From Glutamicibacter halophytocola (GTDB lineage Bacteria; Actinomycetota; Actinomycetes; Actinomycetales; Micrococcaceae), in contig NZ_CP012750.1 in the NCBI RefSeq assembly GCF_001302565.1, forward strand, positions 1,798,001-1,862,000: 64,000 nt of DNA, written 5' to 3'. Under the pieces are notes generated by a model, which searched no databases, was not told the origin of the DNA, and worked only from the letters and a program-made list of their open reading frames with translations. Below, one piece after another: positions 31,960 through 41,649 of the stretch. A program made the position numbers and the translations under genes. Position 1 is the first letter of the stretch. Each line of letters begins with the position of its first letter.

Positions 31960-32673
31960 ATGCCAAGCACCAGTTTTGACTTTAATTCCGCATCCGACCC
32001 CCGAACGCCGCAAGCGGTCCTGTGGGACATGGACGGCACCTTGATCGACACCGAGCCTTATTGGATCGTTGCCGAGTCAGAACTGGTCGCAGCACATGGC
32101 GGAACCTGGACTGAGGAGCAGGCCCTTTCGCTCGTCGGCAGCGCGCTTCCCAATTCAGCGCGGATCCTGCAGGAAGCCGGCGTCAAGCTGTCGGCACGTG
32201 AGATCATCGACCTGCTCAGCGCCCAGGTTGTTGCCGGGATTCGAAAGGAAATCCCGTGGAGGCCAGGAGCCCGCGAGCTGCTCGCTGCCTGCCACGAGGC
32301 CAATATTCCGCAGGCCCTGGTGACGATGTCTGAGCGCAGCATCGTCAATGAGCTTCTGGATCAATTGCCAGAAGGAACTTTCCAGGCATCGGTCACGGGC
32401 GAAGAAGTGGGCCATGGCAAACCGCATCCAGAACCTTATCTGACCGGATTGCAATTGCTGCAAGACGAGGTGGGCCACGAACTGATCGCTGAAAAGTGCA
32501 TTGGATTTGAAGATTCGGTTCCGGGCATTGCCTCAGCATCGTCCGCGGGATTGCATGCAGTGCTGGTGCCCAATGCCACTGATCCCGGTGACGGGAAGTG
32601 GCGTCGAATAGAAAGCTTGGACGGGGTAGACGTGAAAGAAATGACTCGATGGTTGGTGCAGGTTAGCGCGTGA
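31960..32673 (+). CDS. HAD-superfamily hydrolase (phosphoglycolate phosphatase-like)
   Basis: A 237-residue HAD subfamily IA protein: motif I VLWDMDGTLIDTEPYW, a four-helix cap (about 30-90), motif II in ALVTMSERS, motif III Lys in EEVGHGKPHPEPYL, and motif IV GFEDSVPGIASASSAGLH. It is a small-molecule phosphatase of the beta-phosphoglucomutase/phosphoglycolate phosphatase type; the substrate is unknown. Its stop overlaps the next start by 4 nt (GTGA), so it is coupled to the site-2 protease gene. Confidence 0.9.
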   Translation: MPSTSFDFNSASDPRTPQAVLWDMDGTLIDTEPYWIVAESELVAAHGGTWTEEQALSLVGSALPNSARILQEAGVKLSAREIIDLLSAQVVAGIRKEIPWRPGARELLAACHEANIPQALVTMSERSIVNELLDQLPEGTFQASVTGEEVGHGKPHPEPYLTGLQLLQDEVGHELIAEKCIGFEDSVPGIASASSAGLHAVLVPNATDPGDGKWRRIESLDGVDVKEMTRWLVQVSA

Positions 32674-33797
32674 GCGATACTTCAGAAAAAGCCCCCGGAA
32701 TAAAGCTAGGGCGCATTGGCGGAGTTCCGGTCTACCTTTCAAGCTCGTGGTTCATCATCGCGGCGGTCATCACTGTCTCAGTGGGGATGCAGCTTTCACG
32801 CAGCCAATGGATTCCGGCGCTCAACGCCTATCTCATGGGTTTTGCCTGCGCTGCGGTGATTGCGGTTGCGGTATTGGTTCACGAAGTGGCCCATGCCATG
32901 ATGGCCCGGGCATTTAAATGGCCAGATGCGCACATTGTCCTGACGCTGATGGGCGGACACACGCAGTTCGGTTCCTTCAAGGCAAAACCGGGTGCTTCGC
33001 TGTGGGTTGCGCTCTCAGGGCCGGTTTCCAACTTTGTTCTCGCCGGGCTGGGCTGGCTGATTCTCCAGAACCTTGAACCAGATATCTACTCGAAGTTGCT
33101 CCTGGACTTCTTTATTTACGCCAACCTGCTGCTCGGGGCATTCAACGCTTTGCCGGGGCTTCCATTAGATGGCGGTCGGCTGATTGAATCGATCGTTTGG
33201 AAAGCGACCGGATCACAGTTCAAGGGCACCATCGCATCGAGCTGGGTAGGCCGCGTCATTGCGATTGGCGTAGTCTTCTACTTCGTCGCCTACCCATATC
33301 TGCGCGGCGAAGAAATTCAAATTATCACCGCCGTCGTTGGCCTCATGGTGGCGATGTTCATGTGGCAGGCAACCACCGGGCTGATTGCGCATTCGAAGAT
33401 GATGCTCAACCTCCCTAGCGTGATTGCCTCGGATTTGATGAAGCCCGCTTCCGCCATGCTGTCCCAAGTGACAGTTGCCGACGTTTATGTGCGGCAGAAC
33501 CAACGCGGAGGGGAAATAATCCTTGTCGATGGCAAGGGCATGCCCGTCGGGGTGGTTGACGCGCAGGCCATAGCGCGAGTTGACCGTGGACGGGCGGCAG
33601 AAGTCCCAGCCCTGGCGGTCGCGCGAGCGCTGGGACAAGGTGCCATTGTGGCCGAAGAATCTGATGGGCGTGCACTGATCGACTACCTCGCCACCGTCAG
33701 CTCAGCCGAATACGCAGTGATCAACGGGCAAGGACAAGTTGTCGGCCTGCTGCACCAGCGGGATATCATCAGCGCCGTTACCGGACGACGCAAGTAG
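32670..33797 (+). CDS. Site-2 protease family (M50) membrane metallopeptidase with C-terminal CBS region
   Basis: A 375-residue membrane protein. The zinc site is HEVAH in VAVLVHEVAHAMMARAFKW, and the distal aspartate is in NALPGLPLDGGRLIESI. About six hydrophobic segments fill the first 240 residues. The remaining ~130 residues are a CBS-pair-like region (SDLMKPASAMLSQVTVADVY, GQVVGLLHQRDIISAV). Such proteases cleave substrates in the membrane, for example anti-sigma factors. It belongs to the HAD-S2P-trmI run leading into the Pup locus, a common actinobacterial order. Confidence 0.9.
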   Translation: MSDTSEKAPGIKLGRIGGVPVYLSSSWFIIAAVITVSVGMQLSRSQWIPALNAYLMGFACAAVIAVAVLVHEVAHAMMARAFKWPDAHIVLTLMGGHTQFGSFKAKPGASLWVALSGPVSNFVLAGLGWLILQNLEPDIYSKLLLDFFIYANLLLGAFNALPGLPLDGGRLIESIVWKATGSQFKGTIASSWVGRVIAIGVVFYFVAYPYLRGEEIQIITAVVGLMVAMFMWQATTGLIAHSKMMLNLPSVIASDLMKPASAMLSQVTVADVYVRQNQRGGEIILVDGKGMPVGVVDAQAIARVDRGRAAEVPALAVARALGQGAIVAEESDGRALIDYLATVSSAEYAVINGQGQVVGLLHQRDIISAVTGRRK

Positions 33798-33840
33798 ACT
33801 TTCAAAGCATTCATAGAGCATTAAGAAAAGGATCACACCA

Positions 33841-34896
33841 GTGAGCGAAGCCAACAGCACGGCACCCCACGGTGCGGCAGCCCGCCGCGGACCATTCCGC
33901 GTCGGCGACCGCGTGCAATTGACCGACGAAAAGCGCCGGATCAACACCATCACCCTGCAAAACGGCGGGGAGTTCCATACCCACAAGGGCGTCTTGCCGC
34001 ATGAGGCGATCATTGGCCTTCCCGAGGGCTCTGTCATCGAGAACATCGATGGATTCCGCTACCAGGCGCTTCGCCCGCTGGCCAAGGACTTTGTGCTCTC
34101 GATGCCACGTGGAGCCACCGTGGTATACCCAAAGGACGCAGCCCAGATAGTCCAGTTCGGTGACATCTTCCCGGGTGCCCGAGTAGTGGAAGCCGGCGTG
34201 GGTTCTGGCGCGTTGTCGATTTCCCTGCTTCGGGCCGTGGGCGATGAAGGATTCCTGCACTCATTCGAACGCCGCGAAGAATTCGCCGATATCGCCCGTG
34301 GCAACGTCTCCACCGTATTCGGTGGCGACCATCCGTCATGGCAGATCTCCATCGGCGACTTCCAGGATAAGGTTGTCGAACTTGAAGAACCAGGCAGCGT
34401 GGATCGAGTGGTGCTCGACATGCTCAGCCCGTGGGAATGCCTGGATGCTGTCGCAACTGTCCTTGCACCTGGCGGAGTCTGGACGAACTACGTCTCGTCG
34501 GTGACCCAGATGTCCCGTGTCGTCGAGGCCATTCGCGCTTCGGGACAGTTCACCGAACCAGAGTGCTTCGAAACCCTGGTGCGTGGCTGGCACGTCGACG
34601 GCCTGGCAGTTCGCCCGGACCACCGCATGGTTGCCCACACCGCTTTCCTGATCACCTGCCGCCGGCTGGCTGATTCCGCTGATGGAATCCCGAAGGCCAA
34701 GCGAATCAAGGAGCACTCCTACTCAAGTGAAGACCTGAGTGCTTGGACTCGGGACCACGATGAGCAGCAGTGGTCTGCAGAAGCTCTGGGAGAGCGGGGC
34801 ATTTCGGATAAGAAGCTGCGCCGTGCCTCTCGCGATGCACATCAGGCTGTGCGCGTGCGCGAAGCGCAGAATTCCGACGCGGACTCCGAGAGCTAA
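33841..34896 (+). CDS. trmI: tRNA (adenine-58-N1)-methyltransferase TrmI
   Basis: A 351-residue class I methyltransferase. After a small N-terminal beta domain (FRVGDRVQLTDEKRR, FHTHKGVLPHE) the SAM-binding motif is VVEAGVGSGALSISLLRAVG, followed by SFERREEFADIARGNV and VVLDMLSPWECL. It methylates A58 in the tRNA T-loop as a homotetramer. The C-terminal tail is charged and long compared with other TrmI. GTG start at 33841. In mycobacteria the orthologue (Rv2118c) also lies just upstream of mpa. Confidence 0.92.
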   Translation: MSEANSTAPHGAAARRGPFRVGDRVQLTDEKRRINTITLQNGGEFHTHKGVLPHEAIIGLPEGSVIENIDGFRYQALRPLAKDFVLSMPRGATVVYPKDAAQIVQFGDIFPGARVVEAGVGSGALSISLLRAVGDEGFLHSFERREEFADIARGNVSTVFGGDHPSWQISIGDFQDKVVELEEPGSVDRVVLDMLSPWECLDAVATVLAPGGVWTNYVSSVTQMSRVVEAIRASGQFTEPECFETLVRGWHVDGLAVRPDHRMVAHTAFLITCRRLADSADGIPKAKRIKEHSYSSEDLSAWTRDHDEQQWSAEALGERGISDKKLRRASRDAHQAVRVREAQNSDADSES

Positions 34897-34913
34897 ACAT
34901 TCTGAATGACCAA

Positions 34914-34980
34914 ATACTGAGATAGATTGTCTCAGTATGTGACTTCAGGCCCTGGGTGTTCTGCACTCGGGGCCTGAAGT
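34914..34980 (+). terminator. Tandem hairpins between trmI and mpa
   Basis: Two hairpins follow trmI: a 9-bp stem (34914-34922 with 34930-34938) and an 11-bp stem (34942-34952 with 34970-34980). Together they look like a tandem terminator isolating the Pup operon. Confidence 0.7.
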
Positions 34981-35073
34981 TCTTAGGATGGGACTAAAGC
35001 GGTGCGCTGAGCACCGGCAAAACCTCGCTGGATCCACACTGACCAGCGACGTTGAATGTGGGGGAGTTGGAAC

Positions 35074-36756
35074 GTGAACGAAAATCACGAGGCAGAGAAA
35101 TTGGCCGAACGGCTTCAGATGACTGAACGCCAGGTCAATGTGCTGCGCGATAAAAACCGCAACCTCGATAAGCAACTTGCCGGGCTCAGCGGAAACAACC
35201 AGCGGCTGGTCGCGCTGCTTGAAACCACGCGCGAACAAATCATCAATTTGAAAGCAGCCCTGGAAAAGGACGGCGACACGCCATTCAGCTACGGCACCGT
35301 CGTGGCCAAGCACCCACGCCAGCACCCGGCATCCGGGCAAGGCATCGAGTCCACCGGTGTGCAAGCTGTCGACGTGATCTATTCCGGCCGCAAAATGCGC
35401 GTAACGGTGAGCCCGCTCATGGACTTCGACTCCGTCCTCATCGGACAGCAAGTACTGCTGAATGAAGCCCTGGTTGTGGTGGCTGCCCTGGGGTTTGAGG
35501 AAACCGGCGAGCTGGTCACCGTCAAGGAATTGCTGGAGAACAACTTGGCCGTGGTCATGGCACACGCCGACGACCAGCGTGTTATCGAGCTGGCGGAACC
35601 TCTGCGCAAGGCGCACTTGCGAGTCGGCGATCAGCTGACCGTTGATTCTCGAAGCGGCATGGCCGTGAGCCGCGTGCAGCTCACCGATATGCAGTCGCTG
35701 GTCCTTGAGGAAGTCCCTGAAATCTCCTACTCCGATATCGGTGGATTGAACTCGCAGATCGAGGCCATCAAGGATTCGGTTGAGCTTCCCTTCACCCATC
35801 CGGACCTGTACCGGGAGCATGGATTGAGCGCACCCAAGGGCATTTTGCTTTATGGCCCTCCGGGCTGCGGCAAGACCCTGATTGCCAAGGCCGTCGCCCA
35901 TTCCTTGGCCCAGCGTGTTGTTGAGCGCAATGAAGGCACCAGCACGCGCAGCTACTTCCTGAATATCAAGGGACCCGAGCTGCTGGACAAATACGTCGGC
36001 GAAACCGAACGCCATATTCGCCTGATCTTCGCCCGGGCCCGTGAGAAAGCCTTGCACGGCGATCCGGTTGTGGTGTTCTTCGACGAAATGGAAGCCCTGT
36101 TCCGCACCCGTGGAACGGGTGTGTCCTCCGACGTTGAAACCACCATCGTTCCCCAGCTGCTGGCCGAAATCGATGGCGTGGAACGACTGGATAACGTCAT
36201 CGTCATTGGCGCATCGAACCGCGAGGACATGATTGATCCAGCCATCCTGCGTCCAGGCAGGCTTGATGTGAAGATCAAGATTCGCCGGCCGGATGCGCTG
36301 GGGGCCACCGAAATTTTCAGCAAGTACCTGACAACCGACCTCCCACTGCACGAATCCGAATTGGCGTCCGACGCAGGCAATGGCGAAGCGACGATTCGCC
36401 GGATGATCGACTCCACCGTCTCCGAGATGTACTCCACCGAGCGCATCAACGAATTCTTGGAAGTCACCTACGTGACCGGTCAAACAGAAATCCTCTACTT
36501 CAAGGACTTTGCGTCTGGCGCCGTCATCCACAACATCGTGGACCGAGCCAAAAAGCACGCGATCAAGGCGCTGATCACCACCGGTGAGCGCGGCTTGAAG
36601 ATGGAGTATTTGCTTCGAGCAGTACGCGAGGAATTCGCGGAACACGAAGACATGCCCAATACGACCAATCCAGATGACTGGGCCAGAATCTCAGGACGCA
36701 AGGGCGAACGCATCAGCAATATCCGTTCCTTGGTCAACCGCCAGGCCGCCTCATGA
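35074..36756 (+). CDS. mpa: Pup-binding AAA+ ATPase Mpa/ARC
   Basis: About 560 residues from GTG 35074, with GGGGGAG 8 nt upstream. Order: N-terminal Pup-binding coiled coil (about 5-70, [18 protein letters not shown]), OB interdomains (75-220), then one AAA+ module with Walker A GPPGCGKT at 261-268, Walker [12 protein letters not shown] with Asp337-Glu338, and [18 protein letters not shown]. It forms a hexamer that unfolds pupylated proteins. The C terminus ends SLVNRQAAS; the Gly-Gln-Tyr-Leu type tail that opens the 20S core in mycobacteria is missing. Together with the absent prcBA this resembles corynebacterial ARC, which works without a proteasome. The stop overlaps dop by 4 nt. Confidence 0.95.
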   Translation: MNENHEAEKLAERLQMTERQVNVLRDKNRNLDKQLAGLSGNNQRLVALLETTREQIINLKAALEKDGDTPFSYGTVVAKHPRQHPASGQGIESTGVQAVDVIYSGRKMRVTVSPLMDFDSVLIGQQVLLNEALVVVAALGFEETGELVTVKELLENNLAVVMAHADDQRVIELAEPLRKAHLRVGDQLTVDSRSGMAVSRVQLTDMQSLVLEEVPEISYSDIGGLNSQIEAIKDSVELPFTHPDLYREHGLSAPKGILLYGPPGCGKTLIAKAVAHSLAQRVVERNEGTSTRSYFLNIKGPELLDKYVGETERHIRLIFARAREKALHGDPVVVFFDEMEALFRTRGTGVSSDVETTIVPQLLAEIDGVERLDNVIVIGASNREDMIDPAILRPGRLDVKIKIRRPDALGATEIFSKYLTTDLPLHESELASDAGNGEATIRRMIDSTVSEMYSTERINEFLEVTYVTGQTEILYFKDFASGAVIHNIVDRAKKHAIKALITTGERGLKMEYLLRAVREEFAEHEDMPNTTNPDDWARISGRKGERISNIRSLVNRQAAS

Positions 36757-38369
36757 GCGCGCGTCGCCTCGTCGGGCTGGAAACCGAGTACGGCATCATT
36801 CGTCCACAAATGCCCAATGCCAACGCCACGGTCCTCTCGGCTCAAATCGTGGATGCCTACGCACAACTTGTGGCCGAGCAGAGTTCCACTGCCACCGCAG
36901 CGCGCTGGGACTACGCCGACGAGTCTCCCTTGCAGGATGCCCGCGGTTTTGAAATGGACCGGGACCAAGCGCACCCAAGCCAGTTAACGGACGTGGAACC
37001 AGGGCTAGAGGAGCCTGGCATCTGGACTGCCGAGTCCATTGCGCTGGATGGCAATGATGCGCGGCTGGGATCCACCTTGTATCAGGAGAAGGATTCTACC
37101 GATGTTGTGATGAACATGGTGCTCGGAAATGGTGCACGCCTGTACGTAGACCATGCCCACCCCGAATACTCCAGCCCTGAATCGCTGACGCCGCGCGCTG
37201 CCGTTTTATGGGACCAGGCCGGAGACGAAGTCATGCGCCGCGCCGCTCAAACTGCGCAGCGGCTGGGCAGCGGCGAGTTATTGCTCTACAAGAACAATAC
37301 TGACAACAAATCGGTATCGTACGGCGCCCACGAGAACTATCTGGTTCCGCGCTCAGTTGAGTTCTCCTCCATCGTGAGCGGATTGACCCCGTTCTTTGTC
37401 AGCCGCCAAATCTACTGCGGTTCTGGGCGCGTAGGCCAAGGCATGCTCAACGAGAAAGCGGAATTCCAGATTTCGCAGCGTGCTGATTTTTTTGAAGCTG
37501 AAGTTGGATTGGAAACGACGATCAATCGCCCAATCATCAACACGCGCGATGAGCCGCACGCCAACTGGGACAAGTACCGTCGTCTGCATGTAATCATCGG
37601 GGACGCCAACCTGGGGCAGATTTCCACCCTGCTCAAGGTTGGGGCCACCAGCCTGGTCCTTTCGCTCATCGAGGCAGATATGGCACCAGCTCTCGAATTA
37701 GCTGACCCGGTCCGTGCTTTGCAGCAAATCAGCCACGACCCTAGTCTCAAGACACGAGTAAAATTCCGCGGCGGGCTAGAACTGTCGGCCATAGAAATCC
37801 AGAGGCTGTATCTGGAAGCCAGCGAAAAATATTGTGCCGCACGAGGAATTGACGATCCGGACACCACCGAGATTTTGACCCGGTGGGCACAGTTGCTCGA
37901 AGTCCTCGAAAGAGATCCGATGGGCGCAGCGGATCAAGTTGATTGGATCGCCAAGTACAAGCTCATCAGCGGGTTTACCCAAAGGCACCAGCTCTCGCTG
38001 GCTGATCCGCGCGTAGCCATGATGGACCTACAATGGGCGGACTTGCGCACTGACAAGGGGCTGTACTATCGGCTCGCTGCGCGCGGCGCGATCCAAACAT
38101 TGTTCAGCCAGGAAGAAATCAATCAAGCGGTTGCCACTCCTCCCCAGGACACCCGCGCATACCTGCGCGGAATGGCGCTGCAACGCTACGCACCCTACGT
38201 GGTTGCCGCCAACTGGGACGCACTGTCTTTCGCTGTTCCCGGCGCACGAAAGATCAGCCGATTCCACATGTCCGAACCCCTGCATGGAACCCGCCAGAGC
38301 GTTGGCGACTTGTTCGATGCCGAACTGGAGATTTCGGAATTTATCGACGAATTGGCGAGGCGCAGGTAA
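36753..38369 (+). CDS. dop: Pup deamidase/depupylase Dop
   Basis: A 538-residue member of the carboxylate-amine ligase-like Pup enzyme family. [10 protein letters not shown] at the N terminus bears the metal-binding glutamates, [15 protein letters not shown] is the active-site loop region, and the ~35-residue insertion typical of Dop (compared with PafA) is visible around 40-80. [20 protein letters not shown] and [15 protein letters not shown] are further conserved blocks. It converts the C-terminal Gln of Pup to Glu and removes Pup from substrates. It is coupled to mpa (ATGA overlap) and followed by pup after about 65 bp. Confidence 0.95.
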   Translation: MSARRLVGLETEYGIIRPQMPNANATVLSAQIVDAYAQLVAEQSSTATAARWDYADESPLQDARGFEMDRDQAHPSQLTDVEPGLEEPGIWTAESIALDGNDARLGSTLYQEKDSTDVVMNMVLGNGARLYVDHAHPEYSSPESLTPRAAVLWDQAGDEVMRRAAQTAQRLGSGELLLYKNNTDNKSVSYGAHENYLVPRSVEFSSIVSGLTPFFVSRQIYCGSGRVGQGMLNEKAEFQISQRADFFEAEVGLETTINRPIINTRDEPHANWDKYRRLHVIIGDANLGQISTLLKVGATSLVLSLIEADMAPALELADPVRALQQISHDPSLKTRVKFRGGLELSAIEIQRLYLEASEKYCAARGIDDPDTTEILTRWAQLLEVLERDPMGAADQVDWIAKYKLISGFTQRHQLSLADPRVAMMDLQWADLRTDKGLYYRLAARGAIQTLFSQEEINQAVATPPQDTRAYLRGMALQRYAPYVVAANWDALSFAVPGARKISRFHMSEPLHGTRQSVGDLFDAELEISEFIDELARRR

Positions 38370-38434
38370 ACAGCGCAGAATAGGTATGAGTCTCGGGACC
38401 TAATTCCGGGATTCAGAAATTTTAGGAGAATATG

Positions 38435-38620
38435 ATGACCCAGGAAAGCTTCTCAGCTCGCCGCAGCTCCGAGCACCAGGCAGCTGAAACCGAGCAGGTG
38501 CAGGCCAACACCACCGGGCAGTCCGCTGGCGTAGATGACCTGCTCGACGAGATCGACTCGGTCCTTGAATCCAACGCCGAGGAATTCGTCCGCGGATTCG
38601 TCCAAAAGGGCGGTCAGTAA
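38435..38620 (+). CDS. pup: Prokaryotic ubiquitin-like protein Pup
   Basis: A 61-residue, largely disordered protein from ATG 38435 (AGGAG 6 nt upstream; an ATG at 38432 is too close). The C-terminal half has the helical Mpa-binding segment VDDLLDEIDSVLESNAEEF and the end FVQKGGQ. The terminal Gln means Dop must deamidate it before ligation. The N-terminal half is rich in Gln, Glu, Ser and Thr, as usual. pafA starts 76 bp after the stop; no prcB or prcA lies between. Confidence 0.96.
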   Translation: MTQESFSARRSSEHQAAETEQVQANTTGQSAGVDDLLDEIDSVLESNAEEFVRGFVQKGGQ

Positions 38621-38696
38621 AACCACTTCGTGCACAACGCAAACACCAACTGGCATGACATTAGGCAACGCCGCGGGCGAGGGGAAGTAACTACGC

Positions 38697-40070
38697 GTGG
38701 ATCGCAGAATTTACGGGCTAGAAACCGAATTCGGACTGACTTATGTCCCGTCTGACGGACGCCGGCTGACTCCAGAGGACGCTGCACGGCATCTGTTCAA
38801 ACCAGTAGTCAATTGGGGCAGAAGCTCCAATGTCTTCCTGGAGAATGGATCGCGGCTGTATTTGGATGTCGGCTCCCATCCCGAATATGCCACGGCCGAA
38901 TGCGACCAGCTCAAACAGCTGATCGCCCACGACCGTGCCGGCGAGGCCTTCATGCTCGACCTTGTGGACCAGGCTGAGGACCAGCTGCTCGAAGAAGGGC
39001 ACGAGGGCCGGATCTACATGTTCAAGAACAATGTGGACTCGGCGGGCAATTCCTATGGCTGCCATGAAAACTATCTGATTCCTCGCAAGATCGAATTCAA
39101 GCGGCTTGCCGACATGCTCATTCCCTTCTTGGTCACCAGGCAGCTATTGTGCGGAGCCGGGCACTTGATTGCCGGGGATGACCAGACTAAATTCGTTTTT
39201 TCCCAGCGCGCGGACCACATGTGGGAAGGCGTATCCTCGGCAACGACACGCTCGCGCCCGATCATCAATACGCGTGATGAGCCACACGCCGATGCAGAGT
39301 ACCACCGTCGCTTGCACGTCATCGTGGGCGACTCGTCCATGAGCGAGACCACGCAGCTGCTGAAAATCGGCGCTACCGATCTCGTCCTGCGACTAATCGA
39401 ATCCGGCGAGATCTACCATGACCTGCGGCTGGAAAACCCGATCCGTTCAATTCGCCAGATTTCCCATGACTTCAACGGCCAAACAACCGTGCGCCTGATG
39501 GGCGGCGACGAACCGACTGCGCTGCAGATCCAATGGATTCTCCTTGAATCGGTGAAAGAGTTTGTCGCCCGCCACGGAGCGCATCACGATCAGGTCGAGC
39601 GGGTGCTTGAACTTTGGGAACGGACGCTGACTGCGATTGAAAGTGGCAACTATTCGCTGATCGACCAGGACATCGACTGGGCCATCAAGCACAAGTTGAT
39701 TCACGGGTATGCCCAGAAGAACTCCTTGCCGTTGTCATCGCCACGCTTGGCGCAGCTGAACTTGACCTATCACGATATCGATCCTGCCCGCGGGCTATTC
39801 CACGTACTCAAGCGACGCGGCTTGGCTTCCAGCGTGGTCAGCGATGCCGATATTCGCGAGGCCGTCAATAATCCGCCAGCGACGACACGCGCTGCGATCA
39901 GGAGCAAATTCATTCGTGCCGCGCGCGCCCATGGCCGGCGCTACAGTGCAGACTGGGTCCATATGAAATATGAGGACGAGCCCGGTGGCATCGTTCTATG
40001 CAAGGACCCGTTCGCGACCAGCGACCCTGAGGTGGACAAGCTCATTGACCTGATGAGTCAGCGATCTTGA
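38697..40070 (+). CDS. pafA: Pup-protein ligase PafA
   Basis: A 457-residue ligase. RRIYGLETEFGLTY holds the catalytic/metal Glu, LYLDVGSHPEYATAECD the catalytic Asp loop, [20 protein letters not shown] and SHDFNGQTTVRLMGGDE nucleotide and Pup-binding blocks, and the C-terminal domain ends near WVHMKYEDEPG. It activates the Pup C-terminal glutamate with ATP and joins it to substrate lysines. GTG start at 38697. Length is typical for PafA (about 450-480). It is followed by two FKBP genes and pafBC. Confidence 0.96.
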   Translation: MDRRIYGLETEFGLTYVPSDGRRLTPEDAARHLFKPVVNWGRSSNVFLENGSRLYLDVGSHPEYATAECDQLKQLIAHDRAGEAFMLDLVDQAEDQLLEEGHEGRIYMFKNNVDSAGNSYGCHENYLIPRKIEFKRLADMLIPFLVTRQLLCGAGHLIAGDDQTKFVFSQRADHMWEGVSSATTRSRPIINTRDEPHADAEYHRRLHVIVGDSSMSETTQLLKIGATDLVLRLIESGEIYHDLRLENPIRSIRQISHDFNGQTTVRLMGGDEPTALQIQWILLESVKEFVARHGAHHDQVERVLELWERTLTAIESGNYSLIDQDIDWAIKHKLIHGYAQKNSLPLSSPRLAQLNLTYHDIDPARGLFHVLKRRGLASSVVSDADIREAVNNPPATTRAAIRSKFIRAARAHGRRYSADWVHMKYEDEPGGIVLCKDPFATSDPEVDKLIDLMSQRS

Positions 40071-40188
40071 CCAGCGGGCGGAAAGAATTTTCACAGCTAT
40101 CGACCCTAGGGTGGTAGCAGTGAGTTTGATACCCAGATGACGGGTATCTGCGTAAATTTTCAGTTTTGACTTCAACGAAAGTAGATTC

Positions 40189-41127
40189 GTGCGAAAAGTA
40201 TTGGCATTGTGCGCTACCGCCTCGGTTCTAGCCCTGGCCGCTTGTGGATCAGGTTCATCTTCGGATCTGTCTTCGATCTCGGTCAAGCCAGCGTCAGATG
40301 ACAAAACCGCTCCAGAAGTTTCCTTCGACACTCCTTTTGTCACCGACAAGGACGAGGCAGTCACCTTGGAACAGGGTGACGGCGCTGAGATCAACCCAGG
40401 CGATACCATTTCGATTAAGTCGGGTCTCTACAAAGCCATTGATGGGCTTAACGCCGGAGAGAACTTCACCGGACAGGCAACTTCGATGACAGTCGACGAC
40501 AGCATGAAACAGCAAATGCCAGAGCTCTATGACCGACTGGTCGACTCAAAGGTCGGAGACTGGATCGCCTACTCCAGCGTCGAAGGCACCCAGCAGGCTG
40601 ATGGCAGCATTGCAGAACCTGAAGAGGGCGCAAAAGCCGAGCGCATTATCGTCCTGCACGTTGAAGACAGCACCGCTGCCAGTGGAACCATGAGCAAGGA
40701 TGAAGTGGCCAAGCAGAAGAAGGAGGGCAAGCTTCCAACTGTCAAGGTCACCGACGGCAAGCCGACCATCACCATCCCGAAGGACACTGAAGCTCCCAAG
40801 GATCTTGCAGTAGACGTTCTGGAAGAGGGCAAGGGGGAAGCCGCCACCGCGACGTCCAAGGTCAAGGCCAAGTACTCCGGCGTTACCTGGGCAGATGGCA
40901 AAGAATTCGATGGCAACTTCGACAAGGACGAGGCCACCGAATTCAGTCTCAACCAGGTCATCAAGGGCTGGACCGAAGGCATGACCGGCCTGAAGGCTGG
41001 TTCCAAGGTGCTGCTGACGATCCCGGCCGATAAGGCCTACGGAAATTCTTCCCAGAGCGGATCGCCAACCGGCACCCTGGTCTTCTACGTAGAATTGGAA
41101 TCTGTTACCGCTGGCGACAGCAAGTAG
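40189..41127 (+). CDS. FKBP-type peptidyl-prolyl isomerase lipoprotein
   Basis: A 312-residue lipoprotein from GTG 40189: signal RKVLALCATASVLALAACGS with lipobox LAAC and Cys19. The C-terminal ~90 residues are an FKBP domain (KVKAKYSGVTWADGKEF, VIKGWTEGMTGLKAGSKVLL, IPADKAYGNSSQ). The middle region (EINPGDTISIKSGLYKAIDG) looks like a second, degenerate FKBP unit. It should fold exported proteins at the outer face of the membrane. It sits with a cytosolic FKBP gene between pafA and pafBC. A CTAGGGT promoter-like string occurs at 40102-40108. Confidence 0.88.
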   Translation: MRKVLALCATASVLALAACGSGSSSDLSSISVKPASDDKTAPEVSFDTPFVTDKDEAVTLEQGDGAEINPGDTISIKSGLYKAIDGLNAGENFTGQATSMTVDDSMKQQMPELYDRLVDSKVGDWIAYSSVEGTQQADGSIAEPEEGAKAERIIVLHVEDSTAASGTMSKDEVAKQKKEGKLPTVKVTDGKPTITIPKDTEAPKDLAVDVLEEGKGEAATATSKVKAKYSGVTWADGKEFDGNFDKDEATEFSLNQVIKGWTEGMTGLKAGSKVLLTIPADKAYGNSSQSGSPTGTLVFYVELESVTAGDSK

Positions 41128-41160
41128 ACACCTAAACCACGACTGAGAAAGGCCGTGACC

Positions 41161-41556
41161 ATGTCGTTCGGAGAACGCAACTACGACCGCACCAAGCCTG
41201 AGATTGACTTCCCGGGCACCGACGCACCAGAAGTACTGGTCATCACCGACCTGGTTGAGGGCACCGGCGCCGAAGTAACCCCAGGCACCACCGTTCAGGC
41301 GCACTACGTTGGCGTTGCCTGGTCGACCGGTGAAGAATTCGACTCATCCTGGAACCGTGGACAGACCCTGGACTTCCCAGTAGGGGTTGGCATGGTCATC
41401 CAGGGCTGGGACCAGGGTCTGCTGGGCATGAAGGTCGGCGGCCGCCGCCGCTTGGATATCCCTTCGAAGCTTGCCTATGGCGAGCGCGGCGCTCCCGGTG
41501 CCATCGCTCCAAACGAAGCGTTGATCTTCGTGGTAGATCTCATCGGCACCAAGTAA
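41161..41556 (+). CDS. Cytosolic FKBP-type peptidyl-prolyl isomerase
   Basis: A 131-residue single-domain FKBP from ATG 41161, with GAAAGG 8 nt upstream (a GTG at 41155 is less likely). Conserved blocks: VQAHYVGVAWSTGEEFDSSW, VIQGWDQGLLGMKVGGRRRL, IPSKLAYGERGAPGAIAPNE and LIFVVDLIG. It has no signal peptide, unlike its lipoprotein neighbour. It accelerates proline isomerisation during cytosolic folding. A terminator follows. Confidence 0.93.
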   Translation: MSFGERNYDRTKPEIDFPGTDAPEVLVITDLVEGTGAEVTPGTTVQAHYVGVAWSTGEEFDSSWNRGQTLDFPVGVGMVIQGWDQGLLGMKVGGRRRLDIPSKLAYGERGAPGAIAPNEALIFVVDLIGTK

Positions 41557-41571
41557 ATAGCTGATGGCGCC

Positions 41572-41599
41572 AAGGCCCCGATATAACAATCGGGGCCTT
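41572..41599 (+). terminator. Terminator after FKBP genes
   Basis: An 11-bp perfect stem (41572-41582 with 41589-41599, arm AAGGCCCCGAT) and a 6-nt loop, 15 bp after the stop. It separates the pafA-FKBP unit from pafBC. Confidence 0.8.
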
Positions 41600-41649
41600 A
41601 GCTGTCTTAAAAGTGATGCTTAAAGGTAAAAGTTGGTTAGTCTAAACAA

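Noticed and set aside
34914..34980. A riboswitch before mpa
   Set aside because: The two hairpins lie directly after the trmI stop and look like tandem terminators; no known riboswitch core was recognised.
34945..36645. A 566-codon minus-strand frame opposite mpa
   Set aside because: It mirrors the Mpa gene, whose motifs and start are clear. The antisense product has no family features.
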